DNA from: Candidatus Nomurabacteria bacterium GW2011_GWB1_43_19
Lineage (GTDB): Bacteria > Patescibacteriota > Minisyncoccia > Phycocordibacterales > UBA9973
DNA length: 47,363 nt
Assembly (NCBI GenBank): GCA_000999465.1
Contig: LCGB01000004.1
Location: 11,441 to 58,803, forward strand
Direction: 5' to 3'
This document shows positions 31,813 to 39,633 of the stretch, in pieces; positions within the stretch are counted from its first letter, which is position 1; every line of letters begins with the position of its first letter. The notes under the pieces were generated by a model, which worked only from the letters and a program-made list of their open reading frames with translations, was not told the origin of the DNA and ran no database searches. The position numbers and the translations under genes were made by a program.

Positions 31813-32487
31813 TTATCTCCTTTTGATAATTAATTCTTCTACCGGTTTCTTTTCTAATAAATTATTAACTATCTTCTCGGCAACAAAATTTGGATCCATA
31901 AGTTCAATATAGTTTTTGGGCTTGCTTTCATCAAACAAATTCGTTTGCATGCCTCCTGGGTAAACCCCTAATACTTTAATTTTTTTTCCATCTACTTCTT
32001 TTGCGAGAGATTGTGTAAACCCTGTTGCTGCAAATTTGCTTGCGCAATAGGCTGTTTCGTTTATTTTTCCATTTAAACCACTGGTTGAAATAATATTTAC
32101 AATTAAACCAAAATTCTGCTTCCTCATTTGAGCTAAAGCAATCTTAGACCCATAAACTGTACCAAATAAATTAACCTCCATTAAGTCATGGGCCCTTTTC
32201 CAATCAGTTTCTTCAATTGGTTTATGAGGCAACCAAATACCGGCATTATTAACCCAGATATCTATTTTACCGAAATCGTTAATAACTTTTTTGGCCAAAG
32301 CCTCAATTTCATTTTCTTTTGTAACATCTGCTTTTACACCAATAATCCCATTTTTTAAATTTTTAAATTCCCCTTCTCGGGAACAAACCACGACTTTTGA
32401 GCCGTTTTTTAAAAAACAAAGAGCGAGAACTTTTCCTAGACCTTTACTTCCTCCTGTTATTACAACTACTTTATTTTTTAAATCCAT
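31813..32487 (-). CDS. Short-chain dehydrogenase/reductase
   Basis: The 224-aa Rossmann-fold SDR has the cofactor motif TGGSKGLG, Asp in VKADVTKENE, NNAG (IDIWVNNAGIW), catalytic Ser in ISTSGLNG, and YxxxK (YCASK). A Ser in VVVCSREGEF after the second strand is compatible with NADP(H). The substrate cannot be read. The gene ends in the Shine-Dalgarno of the next small ORF. Confidence 0.9.
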   Translation of the reverse strand: MDLKNKVVVITGGSKGLGKVLALCFLKNGSKVVVCSREGEFKNLKNGIIGVKADVTKENEIEALAKKVINDFGKIDIWVNNAGIWLPHKPIEETDWKRAHDLMEVNLFGTVYGSKIALAQMRKQNFGLIVNIISTSGLNGKINETAYCASKFAATGFTQSLAKEVDGKKIKVLGVYPGGMQTNLFDESKPKNYIELMDPNFVAEKIVNNLLEKKPVEELIIKRR

Positions 32488-32564
32488 CCCGGTAGTAAAA
32501 TTTTAATAATAATATTCAGTGGTTGTGTCTCGTAATCAAAAATTTACTACGGGACAAGTAATTT

Positions 32565-33809
32565 TTATACAAATTTTTTCGGTATCGGAAATTTTTTGGC
32601 AAGTTTTTTGATTTCTTTGTGCACCGCTTCTTTTATTTTTTTATCGTCCTTGTTTTTCAGGACCGTAATCATCAATTCCGCCACATATGCGCATTCTTTT
32701 TCTTTAAACCCGCGAGTGGTAATGGCCGGAGTGCCGAAGCGGATGCCGGAAGGGTCCAGTGGTTTTCTGGTATCCCCGGCAATTGAATTCATATTAAGAG
32801 TAATACCCACTTCGTCAAGTGCTGTCTGCGCCTCTTTGCCGGTCACTCCTAAAGAACCAAAAACATCAACTAAAATAAGGTGATTGTCGGTTCCTCCGCC
32901 TATCATGCGAATATTATTTTTCTTAAAAACTTCCGCCATTGCTTTGGCATTCTTCAAAATTTGCTTTGCGTATGCTTTATATTTCGGCGTCATTGCTTCT
33001 CCGAAAGCGACTGCTTTGGCGGCGATAGTATGCATATGCGGACCGCCCTGAATGCCGGGGAAAATAGATTTATCAATTTTCTTGGCGATTTCTTCGTCTT
33101 CACGGGTAAGTATAATCCCCCCGCGCGGACCGCGGAGAGTTTTATGTGTGGTGGAAGTAATAATATCAAACCCATCGTCAAACGGATTACGAAGAACGCC
33201 CGCCGCGATTAATCCGGCAATGTGCGCCATGTCCGCCATCGTGACCGCGCCCACTTCGCGGGCAATCTCCACGAATTTTTTATAATTCAGCGAGCGCGAA
33301 TATGCGGAAAAGCCGGCAAGAATTATTTTCGGTTTGTGTTCTAGGGCTATTTTGCGTAAATTTTCGTAATCAATCTCGCCCGTATCCGGATTCTTCATCT
33401 TGTAGTTAACGAATTTATAAATCTTGGCCGGCAGGGTCATCGGATGCCCGTGAGTCAGGTGTCCTCCGTGAGACAGATCCATACCAAGTACTGTATCTCC
33501 GGGAGAAAGAAGCGCGGCATAAACGGCCAGATTGGCGGGAGCGCCGGAATGCGGCTGGACATTGGCATATTTGCATTTAAAAAGCTTGCAGGCGCGCTCT
33601 ATGGCCAAACGTTCAACAGCGTCGGTAAAATCTTGCCCGCCATAATATCGGCGGCCGGGGTAACCCTCGGAATATTTGTTGGTAAAAACGGAACCGTTGG
33701 CCTTAAGCACATCTTCGGAAACATAATTCTCTGAAGGAATCAGTTCCAGTCCTTTCGCCTGCCTTTTTTCTTCGCTTTTGATGAGTTTTTCTACTTTCTT
33801 ATCGCGCAT
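32565..33809 (-). CDS. glyA: Serine hydroxymethyltransferase
   Basis: The 414-aa PLP enzyme interconverts serine and glycine with tetrahydrofolate. Visible: SENYVSEDVL, EGYPGRRYYGGQ, VQPHSGAPANLAVYAALL, DMAHIAGLIAAG (PLP contacts), the Lys motif STTHKTLRGPRGG and GIRFGTPAITTRGF. Full length. Its 5' end overlaps the MBL gene's 3' end by 19 nt. A TGTCYCGTA hairpin (about 32525-32555) lies beyond its stop. Confidence 0.96.
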   Translation of the reverse strand: MRDKKVEKLIKSEEKRQAKGLELIPSENYVSEDVLKANGSVFTNKYSEGYPGRRYYGGQDFTDAVERLAIERACKLFKCKYANVQPHSGAPANLAVYAALLSPGDTVLGMDLSHGGHLTHGHPMTLPAKIYKFVNYKMKNPDTGEIDYENLRKIALEHKPKIILAGFSAYSRSLNYKKFVEIAREVGAVTMADMAHIAGLIAAGVLRNPFDDGFDIITSTTHKTLRGPRGGIILTREDEEIAKKIDKSIFPGIQGGPHMHTIAAKAVAFGEAMTPKYKAYAKQILKNAKAMAEVFKKNNIRMIGGGTDNHLILVDVFGSLGVTGKEAQTALDEVGITLNMNSIAGDTRKPLDPSGIRFGTPAITTRGFKEKECAYVAELMITVLKNKDDKKIKEAVHKEIKKLAKKFPIPKKFV

Positions 33810-34657
33810 ATTTTCATTCTATCACAAGAGAACACCACTGTCCCTAAAATATCGGTCCGCAGAATTTGCGCCCCGAATTGGATAAGAGTGTCAAGCACTT
33901 CCGGGTGGGGGTGTCCGTATTTATTATCTTTCCCGTTTGAAATAAACGCGTAAACCGGAGAAACCGCTTTGACAAAAGAACCCGAAGTGGAAGAACGGGA
34001 ACCGTGGTGTCCGACTTTTAAAACATCACTTTTGAGTTCCGCCTCCTCATATTGGGAGAGAATAATTTTTTCGGTTTTGGCGGAAGCGTCACCGGTAAGC
34101 ATTATGGATGTCGCGCCATAAGAAAGCCGAGCCACCACCGACCCGTCGTTCGTCGTCCAGCCGGAAACATCGCGGTCGGGAAACAAAATATCAATAAACG
34201 CGCTACCGCCGATATTGAGTCTCATTCCCTTTCGCGTCAAGATATTCGGGATATTTTGTCTTTTTACTTCTGTTTTTAGATTCTGGAATGTCTTGGAGTC
34301 ATTTAGCGTTCCCGGCTCAAAGACCGCGCCAACTTTATAATTTTTCAAGATGTCCGAAAATCCCCCAATGTGGTCCGCATCCGGATTGGTTATGACGATA
34401 GCGTCAATACTCCGGTCAAAAGGCAACATTACGCGAGAGAGCGGACCCAGAACCCGGCGCGCCGGTCCCGCGTCAAACATAATTTGTGTTCCGGTCGGCG
34501 ATTCTATGAAAAGCGCGTCTCCCTGGCCGACATTAAGCATGGCAAAGGTAAGACCCCGGCGAGAATCCCGCCAATCCAGATAAAAAAGAAAAATATTTAT
34601 TATAAAAAGCAGAAAAACAAAAAAGAGCAATCCGTGTTTTTTTAATTTGACTAACAT
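33791..34657 (-). CDS. ComEC-type metallo-beta-lactamase protein, membrane-anchored
   Basis: The 288-aa product has one N-terminal transmembrane span (LLFFVFLLFIINIFLFYLDW) followed by an MBL fold of the ComEC C-terminal type: LNVGQGDALFIESPTGTQIM, FDAGP, TNPDADHIGGF (the ComEC variant of HxHxDH), LTGDA and VGHHGSRSSTS. In full-length ComEC this domain, outside the membrane, is proposed to degrade the non-transported strand. Here it is a separate gene, while the channel is encoded at 35329-36834; a superoxide dismutase gene on the other strand lies between them. Confidence 0.88.
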   Translation of the reverse strand: MLVKLKKHGLLFFVFLLFIINIFLFYLDWRDSRRGLTFAMLNVGQGDALFIESPTGTQIMFDAGPARRVLGPLSRVMLPFDRSIDAIVITNPDADHIGGFSDILKNYKVGAVFEPGTLNDSKTFQNLKTEVKRQNIPNILTRKGMRLNIGGSAFIDILFPDRDVSGWTTNDGSVVARLSYGATSIMLTGDASAKTEKIILSQYEEAELKSDVLKVGHHGSRSSTSGSFVKAVSPVYAFISNGKDNKYGHPHPEVLDTLIQFGAQILRTDILGTVVFSCDRMKICAIRK

Positions 34658-34665
34658 GCTACAAT
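34657..34665 (+). promoter_or_regulatory. Extended -10 for the superoxide dismutase gene
   Basis: TGC-TACAAT; the ATG is 77 nt further on, so this message would have a leader. The leader holds a CCCGTT..AACGGG hairpin (about 34678-34702). Confidence 0.45.
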
Positions 34666-34742
34666 ACTAACATCTGTCCCGTTGGAAATTCAACAAACGG
34701 GATATAAGGAAAAAAATATTATTAATTAAAATTTCTAATGGG

Positions 34743-35345
34743 ATGAAAAAATTTGAAGAATTAAAATTTAATATTGGAGAATTAAAGGGCATTTCGGTCA
34801 AGAACATTGAGGAGCATTTGAAGCTCTACGCGGGTTATGTGAAAAATACAAATCTAATTTTGGAGAAAATTCCTGAATACGAGAGCTACGCAAAAGAGGA
34901 CACTTTCGCGCCTTACGTTGTAAGTGAAATTCAACGCAGGTTTAGCTTTGAATTTAATGGTATGCGGAATCACGAATATTATTTCAAATCGCTGGAAAGC
35001 GGAGCAAAATCATTATCCGCAAATTCTCAACTAAAGACAGCCATAGAAAAATTTGCCCCGTCTTTTGACGCCTGGCTGGCCGGCTTTAAAACGCTCGCCA
35101 TGACTCGCGGAATCGGCTGGGCGGTGCTTGGTTATGATAAAAAGACGGAGCAACTGGTGCATATCTGGATAGACGAACAGCACCTGGGCCAATTAAACGG
35201 GGTAGAATGGGTATTGGGCATTGATATGTGGGAACACGCCTTCATTTACGACTATCCGACTTCGGAGAAGAAAAAATATGTGGAAGCATTCTTCGCCAAT
35301 CTTAATTGGGAAGTGATTGAAAAAAACTTCAAAGCGGCTCAGTAA
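34743..35345 (+). CDS. Iron/manganese superoxide dismutase
   Basis: The 200-aa product follows the Fe/Mn-SOD plan. The ligands are a His in NIEEHLKLYAGY, RNHEYYFKSL (second His, canonical WNHxFYW), and Asp plus His in GIDMWEHAFIYDYP (canonical DVWEHAY). GIGWAVLGYD and KYVEAFFANLNWEVIEKNF also fit. The sequence is divergent (GMRNHEYYF, shortened first helix), but all four metal ligands are kept. Metal preference cannot be told. It converges with comEC and overlaps its 3' end by 17 nt, and it separates the two ComEC-type genes. Confidence 0.88.
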   Translation: MKKFEELKFNIGELKGISVKNIEEHLKLYAGYVKNTNLILEKIPEYESYAKEDTFAPYVVSEIQRRFSFEFNGMRNHEYYFKSLESGAKSLSANSQLKTAIEKFAPSFDAWLAGFKTLAMTRGIGWAVLGYDKKTEQLVHIWIDEQHLGQLNGVEWVLGIDMWEHAFIYDYPTSEKKKYVEAFFANLNWEVIEKNFKAAQ

Positions 35346-36834
35346 AAAATTTTTTCATGCTTCGTCCAAAAAGCCGGTAGGTAAACCAGCCATAAATTAC
35401 CAAAACCAATATAATCGGAAAATTTGGAATGGTAAAAGAAGCAAAAGAAACACCGGCCAGGACATTGATTACACCAAGTTCCCAGTGAAGCAAAAGATAC
35501 GCAATGTAACCGAGCGGCGTCGCCAGAATGTGCGAAATTATCCCGGCAAAGCCGGTGAAAAATCCAAAAATCATGGTAAGCGGTATAAAAGGAAGAATCA
35601 GAACATTGGCAGGGAACGCCACCAGCGACAAGTTCCCCATTTTATACAGAACAAAAGGCAGAACAAAAATATAGGCGGCGAAAGTGACCGAAACTACATC
35701 CCGCAGCTTGAAAGATTCCGGTACCCATAGAAAATACTTCTCTACCTTGGGCGCAAAGAATATCACGGCAATTGTCGCAATGAATGAAAGTTGAAAAGAA
35801 ACATCATAAACAAGCACAAACGGGTTAAAAATAATCATTAAAACACCGGCAAGTATCAACGCCCGTGCAACATCATAATTTCTGCCAGTAGCGCGGGCAA
35901 TAAGCGCCAGGACAGCCATCGTGCCTGCACGCACGGCAGTCGCTTGTCCGCCCGCCATCACTACAAAAAGTAAAATCCCGAAAATACCAGCGCTAAATCC
36001 AAAATTGCGCGGCAAAAACGCAAATATTTCCATAATCCATTCAGCAACAATCGTCACATTATAGCCGGAAAGCGCTACGATATGTATGGTGCCGGTATCT
36101 ATAAATCTCTGACGCATCTCTTGTCCGAAAGAAGAACGTTCGCCGAGAATTAACCCACCCATCAACAGATTTTCGGGTTCAGGAATGGCAAAATCCATTT
36201 TTTCCAGAAATTTTCCCTTGGCGAAAAACAGCGCGCTTTTGACTATGTTGCCGTTCCCCCTCGAAACAATTTCAATTTTCGAATAGCTCATCACATATAA
36301 AATCCCATCCTTGCGCAAATAATTCACATAATCAAAAACTTTGCCTTGGTCGGTGATAAAATTTTCCGGCTTTTTGAGAGTTCCTTTTAAACTTATCTCG
36401 TCTCCATATTTATAATTCTCTTCCAAGCCAGTTGATAATAAAATTTTAACTGACACACTTTCTGCCATGGCAGAGTTTGTGTCAGTTTGGACAAGTTTTG
36501 CAAGAAGAGTCAATTGCTGATTGTTTTCTTTAACGTTCGGTTCATCCACGATTTTTCCCGTCAAAGAAACATTTTTGCTGACTTTGGACTCGAAAACGAC
36601 AGGGTTGGGAGTATCAGCTATATCAAATCTAAACATCCCAACTGAAAACATCAGGACAAAAATTGAAATTAAAATTCCTAAATTCTTCTTGGAAACAAAC
36701 GCAAAAAACAAAAACAGGGCAACAGAAATCACGCTAAACAAGATGGTCAAATAAATATTTACAAAAACAAAAGAGCGCAACAGCACTCCAAATATAAAAC
36801 CGAAACAAACTGAATAGAAAGCCCAATCACGCAT
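35329..36834 (-). CDS. comEC: ComEC/Rec2 competence channel (no MBL domain)
   Basis: The 501-aa polytopic protein starts with hydrophobic spans and a DUF4131-like OB region (VSLTGKIVDEPNVKENNQQL, GDEISLKGTLKKPENF). The ComEC core follows: FIDTGTIHIVALSGYNVTIV, GGQATAVRAGTMAVLALIAR and VYDVSFQLSFIATIAVIFF. It imports ssDNA across the membrane. It ends after the core; the MBL domain is a separate gene. The DUF4131-like region contains TDTNSAMAESVSV, encoded by a palindromic repeat (36448-36487). rnhA lies 8 bp upstream. Confidence 0.92.
   Translation of the reverse strand: MRDWAFYSVCFGFIFGVLLRSFVFVNIYLTILFSVISVALFLFFAFVSKKNLGILISIFVLMFSVGMFRFDIADTPNPVVFESKVSKNVSLTGKIVDEPNVKENNQQLTLLAKLVQTDTNSAMAESVSVKILLSTGLEENYKYGDEISLKGTLKKPENFITDQGKVFDYVNYLRKDGILYVMSYSKIEIVSRGNGNIVKSALFFAKGKFLEKMDFAIPEPENLLMGGLILGERSSFGQEMRQRFIDTGTIHIVALSGYNVTIVAEWIMEIFAFLPRNFGFSAGIFGILLFVVMAGGQATAVRAGTMAVLALIARATGRNYDVARALILAGVLMIIFNPFVLVYDVSFQLSFIATIAVIFFAPKVEKYFLWVPESFKLRDVVSVTFAAYIFVLPFVLYKMGNLSLVAFPANVLILPFIPLTMIFGFFTGFAGIISHILATPLGYIAYLLLHWELGVINVLAGVSFASFTIPNFPIILVLVIYGWFTYRLFGRSMKKFFTEPL
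36448..36487. repeat. Palindromic repeat inside comEC
   Basis: AACTGACACA..TCTGCCATGGCAGA..TGTGTCAGTT: outer 10-bp arms plus inner TCTGCC/GGCAGA, in frame. The centre TCTGCYATGGCAGA is shared with the repeat at 39590-39625, whose outer arms differ. Confidence 0.7.
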
Positions 36835-36841
36835 TTATTTT

Positions 36842-37342
36842 TTATTTATATTTTTTAAGTTCTACTGGTTCTTCTTCCGCAAAACTTGTCGCTATTTCGT
36901 CCGCCCGCTCATTGTATTTGTTTTCGTTATGCCCTTTTACGTAAATCCACTTGATTTTAAATTCCCTCGTAAGTTCATACAATTCTTCCCAGAGTTTGCG
37001 ATTTAAAACCGGTTTTTTGGCGGCATTGCGCCAATTATTTTTCATCCAATTTTCTATCCATTCGGTAATTCCCAAAATCACATACTTGGAATCGGAAACA
37101 ATTTCAATATTATACACAGGCGTTGCCTGTGTATTTTTTCGTTTTAGATATTTAAGGGCCTCTATCGGCGCGGTTAATTCCATTTGGTTGTTGGTCGCAT
37201 GTTTTATATACCTACCTATTTCATGCACGCGCCCTTGTCCGCCGTTATTTTGCGGAAGCAAAATAACGGCGGCCCAGCCGGCCCTTCCCGGATTCCCCTT
37301 CGCCGCCCCATCGGTATAAATGATTATTTTGTCTTTTGTCAT
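36842..37342 (-). CDS. rnhA: Ribonuclease HI
   Basis: The 166-aa enzyme cuts RNA of RNA:DNA hybrids. The catalytic residues are all present: Asp in YTDGAAKGNPG, Glu in NNQMEL, Asp in VSDSKYVI, and Asp in NERADEIA. Two stretches are extra and palindrome-encoded: VILLPQNNGGQGRV (repeat 37239-37272) and NTQATPVY (37112-37134). Both fall in strand-connecting loops, so the enzyme may still fold. It lies between recJ (2 bp) and comEC (8 bp), in one minus-strand unit. Confidence 0.93.
   Translation of the reverse strand: MTKDKIIIYTDGAAKGNPGRAGWAAVILLPQNNGGQGRVHEIGRYIKHATNNQMELTAPIEALKYLKRKNTQATPVYNIEIVSDSKYVILGITEWIENWMKNNWRNAAKKPVLNRKLWEELYELTREFKIKWIYVKGHNENKYNERADEIATSFAEEEPVELKKYK
37112..37134. 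repeat. Small palindrome inside rnhA
   Basis: ATACACAGGC-gtt-GCCTGTGTAT, in frame, encoding TQATPV. Confidence 0.75.
37239..37272. repeat. Perfect 15-bp-arm palindrome inside rnhA
   Basis: CCGCCGTTATTTTGC-ggaa-GCAAAATAACGGCGG, in frame, encoding LPQNNGGQ between the first two beta strands. Confidence 0.85.
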
Positions 37343-37344
37343 AC

Positions 37345-39027
37345 CTATACTATATCAACTATCCTTAACTTTAACTCTTCCTTGCCACGGAAACGGGAAA
37401 GGTCAAAAGTCGCGAGCAGGTTTACGGCAAGACCTTCAGAGAGAGTATTTTTGAAAGAGTCAATATTGGAGAAAAAGGAAACGGCGGCGGCTTTATGCCC
37501 GTCGGAATCGGAAAAAGCGATTTCTAGGTGTTCCCCTGAGCCGTTTTTGCCGAATTTTTTTATTTTTTCTATTTTCACGCCCGGAAACAAAAAGACGGGC
37601 TTCGGGTTCCCGAGCCCGAAGGGTGACAATTTTTCTATCTCGCGCCAATTCTTCATATTGACCTCTCCTAAATCGGTTTTTATGTCAAAGGCCGTGGCTT
37701 CTTCCGGCTTTGTCCTTTTTAATTTCCCGAAGGAAGCGGAAAGCGCGTCTTCCAGAAAATGAATCCGGTCGTTACGCACCGTGAATCCGCCGGCCAGTTC
37801 GTGCCCGCCGAAATCCAAGAAAAATTCTTTGGTTTCGGTCATCAACTCAACCACCGAGACCGATCCGTCGCTTCGGCAAGACCCTTTGATGCAATCGTTC
37901 TCGTCCTTACCCCAGACAAAAACGGGCTTTTGGTGTTCATCGGAGATTTTCCCGGCCACCAAGCCCAGGATACCCACCCGCCAGCCGGGGTTGCCCATCA
38001 CTATCACTTCCCTGTTCGCGTGGGTCTCAAATTTTTTATTCACTTCCCGCATAATTCCGGTCACAACGGTCTTCCGTTCGTCGTTTATTTTGGACAGATG
38101 GTCCGAGAGCGCGCCCGCTTCCGCCTTATCTTCCGTGGCTAGAAGCTCGTAAGCCCGAAGAGGGTCATCCATGCGCGAGGCGGCGTTCAACCTCGGGGTC
38201 ACCATGAAACTGACATCGTCCTCGGACAAATGTCTTTGGCTGATGTTTAGCTTGGCGAGAAGTTTCGCCAGTCCCGGCCGGGGAGATTTGCGCAAGACCT
38301 TCATCCCGAAATACACCAGGGCCCGGTTCTCGCCCAGAAGCGGGACCATGTCGGAGAGCGTGGCCAGGCCGGCCATGTCCAGCATCCATTTTTCCCAGCC
38401 GTCTTTGATTTTAAAATATTCGCCGTATTTTTTTACAAAACCCTGGGCAAGTTTAAAAACGACTCCCGCCCCACAAAGCATTTTCTCCGGGTAGTCATCC
38501 GTTTTCGGGTTCAAAATCGCATAGGCGCGGGGCAAATCAACGGAGGACTGCCCCCCTTCGCCAAAACTTCGGCGGGGTAAATGGTGGTCGGTAATGATGA
38601 CGTCAATGCCTAGAACCTCCGCCTGGGCCACTTCCGCCGCTGCCGTAATCCCCAGGTCAACCGTGATTAAAAGCGTTGCTTTTCCTTCGACGAATTGCTT
38701 GATTGCGTCAAGATTGAGTCCGTATCCTTCGGAATTCCTTTGGGGGATGTAAATTTCAAAATTTTTATACCCTATTTTTTTAAACAAGTCGGTCAAAATA
38801 ACTGCTCCGGGAATGCCGTCGCAGTCATAATCGGCATAAATGACTGTTTTTTCGTTCGCCTCTATGGCTTCAAAAATCCGCACGCAAGCTTTCTCCATAT
38901 CTCGCATTAAAAAAGGATCGTGAACATCCCGTTCATAATCCGGATTGAGGTATATGTCGGCTTGCGCCTCGGCGGCAATCCCTCTTTTTTCTAAAAGCGC
39001 GCGCAACAATTCACCGTACTTTTGCAT
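37345..39027 (-). CDS. recJ: Single-stranded-DNA exonuclease RecJ
   Basis: The 560-aa DHH/DHHA1 exonuclease has DYDCDGIPGA (66-75), TVDLGI, TDHHLP (146-151) and the DHHA1/OB part (GNPGWRVGILGLVAGKI, DFGGHELAGGFTV). Residues 151-163 (PRRSFGEGGQSS) follow the DHH motif and come from a palindromic repeat; normal RecJ has a short PxxLPxAYAIINP loop here. It acts 5'-3' on ssDNA in RecFOR and mismatch repair, fitting recO and recA in the window. The extended -10 TGCTAAAAT lies 7 nt before the ATG. First gene of a recJ-rnhA-comEC unit. Confidence 0.94.
   Translation of the reverse strand: MQKYGELLRALLEKRGIAAEAQADIYLNPDYERDVHDPFLMRDMEKACVRIFEAIEANEKTVIYADYDCDGIPGAVILTDLFKKIGYKNFEIYIPQRNSEGYGLNLDAIKQFVEGKATLLITVDLGITAAAEVAQAEVLGIDVIITDHHLPRRSFGEGGQSSVDLPRAYAILNPKTDDYPEKMLCGAGVVFKLAQGFVKKYGEYFKIKDGWEKWMLDMAGLATLSDMVPLLGENRALVYFGMKVLRKSPRPGLAKLLAKLNISQRHLSEDDVSFMVTPRLNAASRMDDPLRAYELLATEDKAEAGALSDHLSKINDERKTVVTGIMREVNKKFETHANREVIVMGNPGWRVGILGLVAGKISDEHQKPVFVWGKDENDCIKGSCRSDGSVSVVELMTETKEFFLDFGGHELAGGFTVRNDRIHFLEDALSASFGKLKRTKPEEATAFDIKTDLGEVNMKNWREIEKLSPFGLGNPKPVFLFPGVKIEKIKKFGKNGSGEHLEIAFSDSDGHKAAAVSFFSNIDSFKNTLSEGLAVNLLATFDLSRFRGKEELKLRIVDIV
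38548..38577. repeat. CCGAAGTTTTGGCGAAGG repeat inside recJ
   Basis: CTGCCCCCCTTCGCCAAAAC followed by TTCGGCGGGG, in frame, encoding PRRSFGEGG. Same family as 12717-12748 and 43644-43675. Confidence 0.75.
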
Positions 39028-39034
39028 GAATTAA

Positions 39035-39043
39035 ATTTTAGCA
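39035..39043 (-). promoter_or_regulatory. Extended -10 for recJ
   Basis: TGC-TAAAAT on the minus strand, 7 nt before the ATG at 39027 (leaderless). Confidence 0.6.
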
Positions 39044-39057
39044 TATAATAGGAGAAA

Positions 39058-39156
39058 GCAGAATAAAGTTTTCAAGGGGTTTTGGGCGCGGCGGCGCGAA
39101 AACTTCAGGATTTTTTAAACTTCAAAAAATCCGTACTGGCAAAAATTTTATTCTGC
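39058..39156. repeat. Multi-hairpin element, copy B
   Basis: Outer arms GCAGAATAAA / TTTATTCTGC (39058-39067, 39147-39156). The core AAGGGGTTTTGGGCGCGGCG, a GGATTTTTT..AAAAAATCC hairpin and CGTACTGGCAAAAAT differ from copy A at only a few positions. It lies between divergent recJ and HIT, 7 nt from the HIT start codon. Confidence 0.85.
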
Positions 39157-39163
39157 AAAAATT

Positions 39164-39556
39164 ATGGAAAACTGCATTTTTTGTAAAATTGTAAAAGGAG
39201 AAATTCCCTGCGCGCAGGTTTTTGAAGACGGGGATTTTCTGGCTTTTCTGGACATCCAGCCGGTGGCCAACGGGCATCTCCTGATTATTCCGAAAAAGCA
39301 TATTGTTTGGATGCAGGACGCCGAAGACGAAGTGATTACCGGGATTTTCAAATTGGCTAAAAAATTAATGCTGGCGGTAAAAAACGGAATCGGGTGCGAC
39401 TATGTCCAGCTCTCCATTGTCGGCAAGGATATCCCGCATTTCCACATTCATCTGATTCCCAGATACTTAAACGACGGCTTTCCGCAATTTACGACAAAAA
39501 GATACCACGACGGCGAAATGGAAAAGGTCGCGAAAAAAATTATTTCAGCGCTCTGA
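39164..39556 (+). CDS. HIT family protein (histidine triad hydrolase)
   Basis: The 130-aa protein begins ENCIFCKIVKGEIPCAQVFE (CxxC zinc-site half), with LAFLDIQPVANGHLLIIPKKH and the triad HFHIHLIPR. It hydrolyses nucleotide-phosphoramidates or dinucleoside polyphosphates. The length is typical. The start lies just after copy B of the multi-hairpin element, without a Shine-Dalgarno. Confidence 0.93.
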   Translation: MENCIFCKIVKGEIPCAQVFEDGDFLAFLDIQPVANGHLLIIPKKHIVWMQDAEDEVITGIFKLAKKLMLAVKNGIGCDYVQLSIVGKDIPHFHIHLIPRYLNDGFPQFTTKRYHDGEMEKVAKKIISAL

Positions 39557-39589
39557 TTTTTTGGTTAAATTTGATTAAAAACGATTTTT

Positions 39590-39625
39590 ATACTCAAAAC
39601 TCTGCTATGGCAGATAAAAAAGTAT
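39590..39625. repeat. Palindromic repeat downstream of Cas2-like gene C
   Basis: 36 bp: ATACTCAAAACTCTGCTATG through GTAT. TTATACT/AGTATAA outer and TCTGC/GCAGA inner pairs. It matches 40153-40188 at 25 of 36 positions without gaps, in direct orientation. It lies 8 bp beyond the stop of the gene. Confidence 0.7.
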
Positions 39626-39633
39626 AAGAGTAT

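Noticed and set aside
39058-39156. A riboswitch upstream of the HIT gene
   Set aside because: The structure is a copy of a dispersed element also found between convergent genes and does not match any riboswitch I know.
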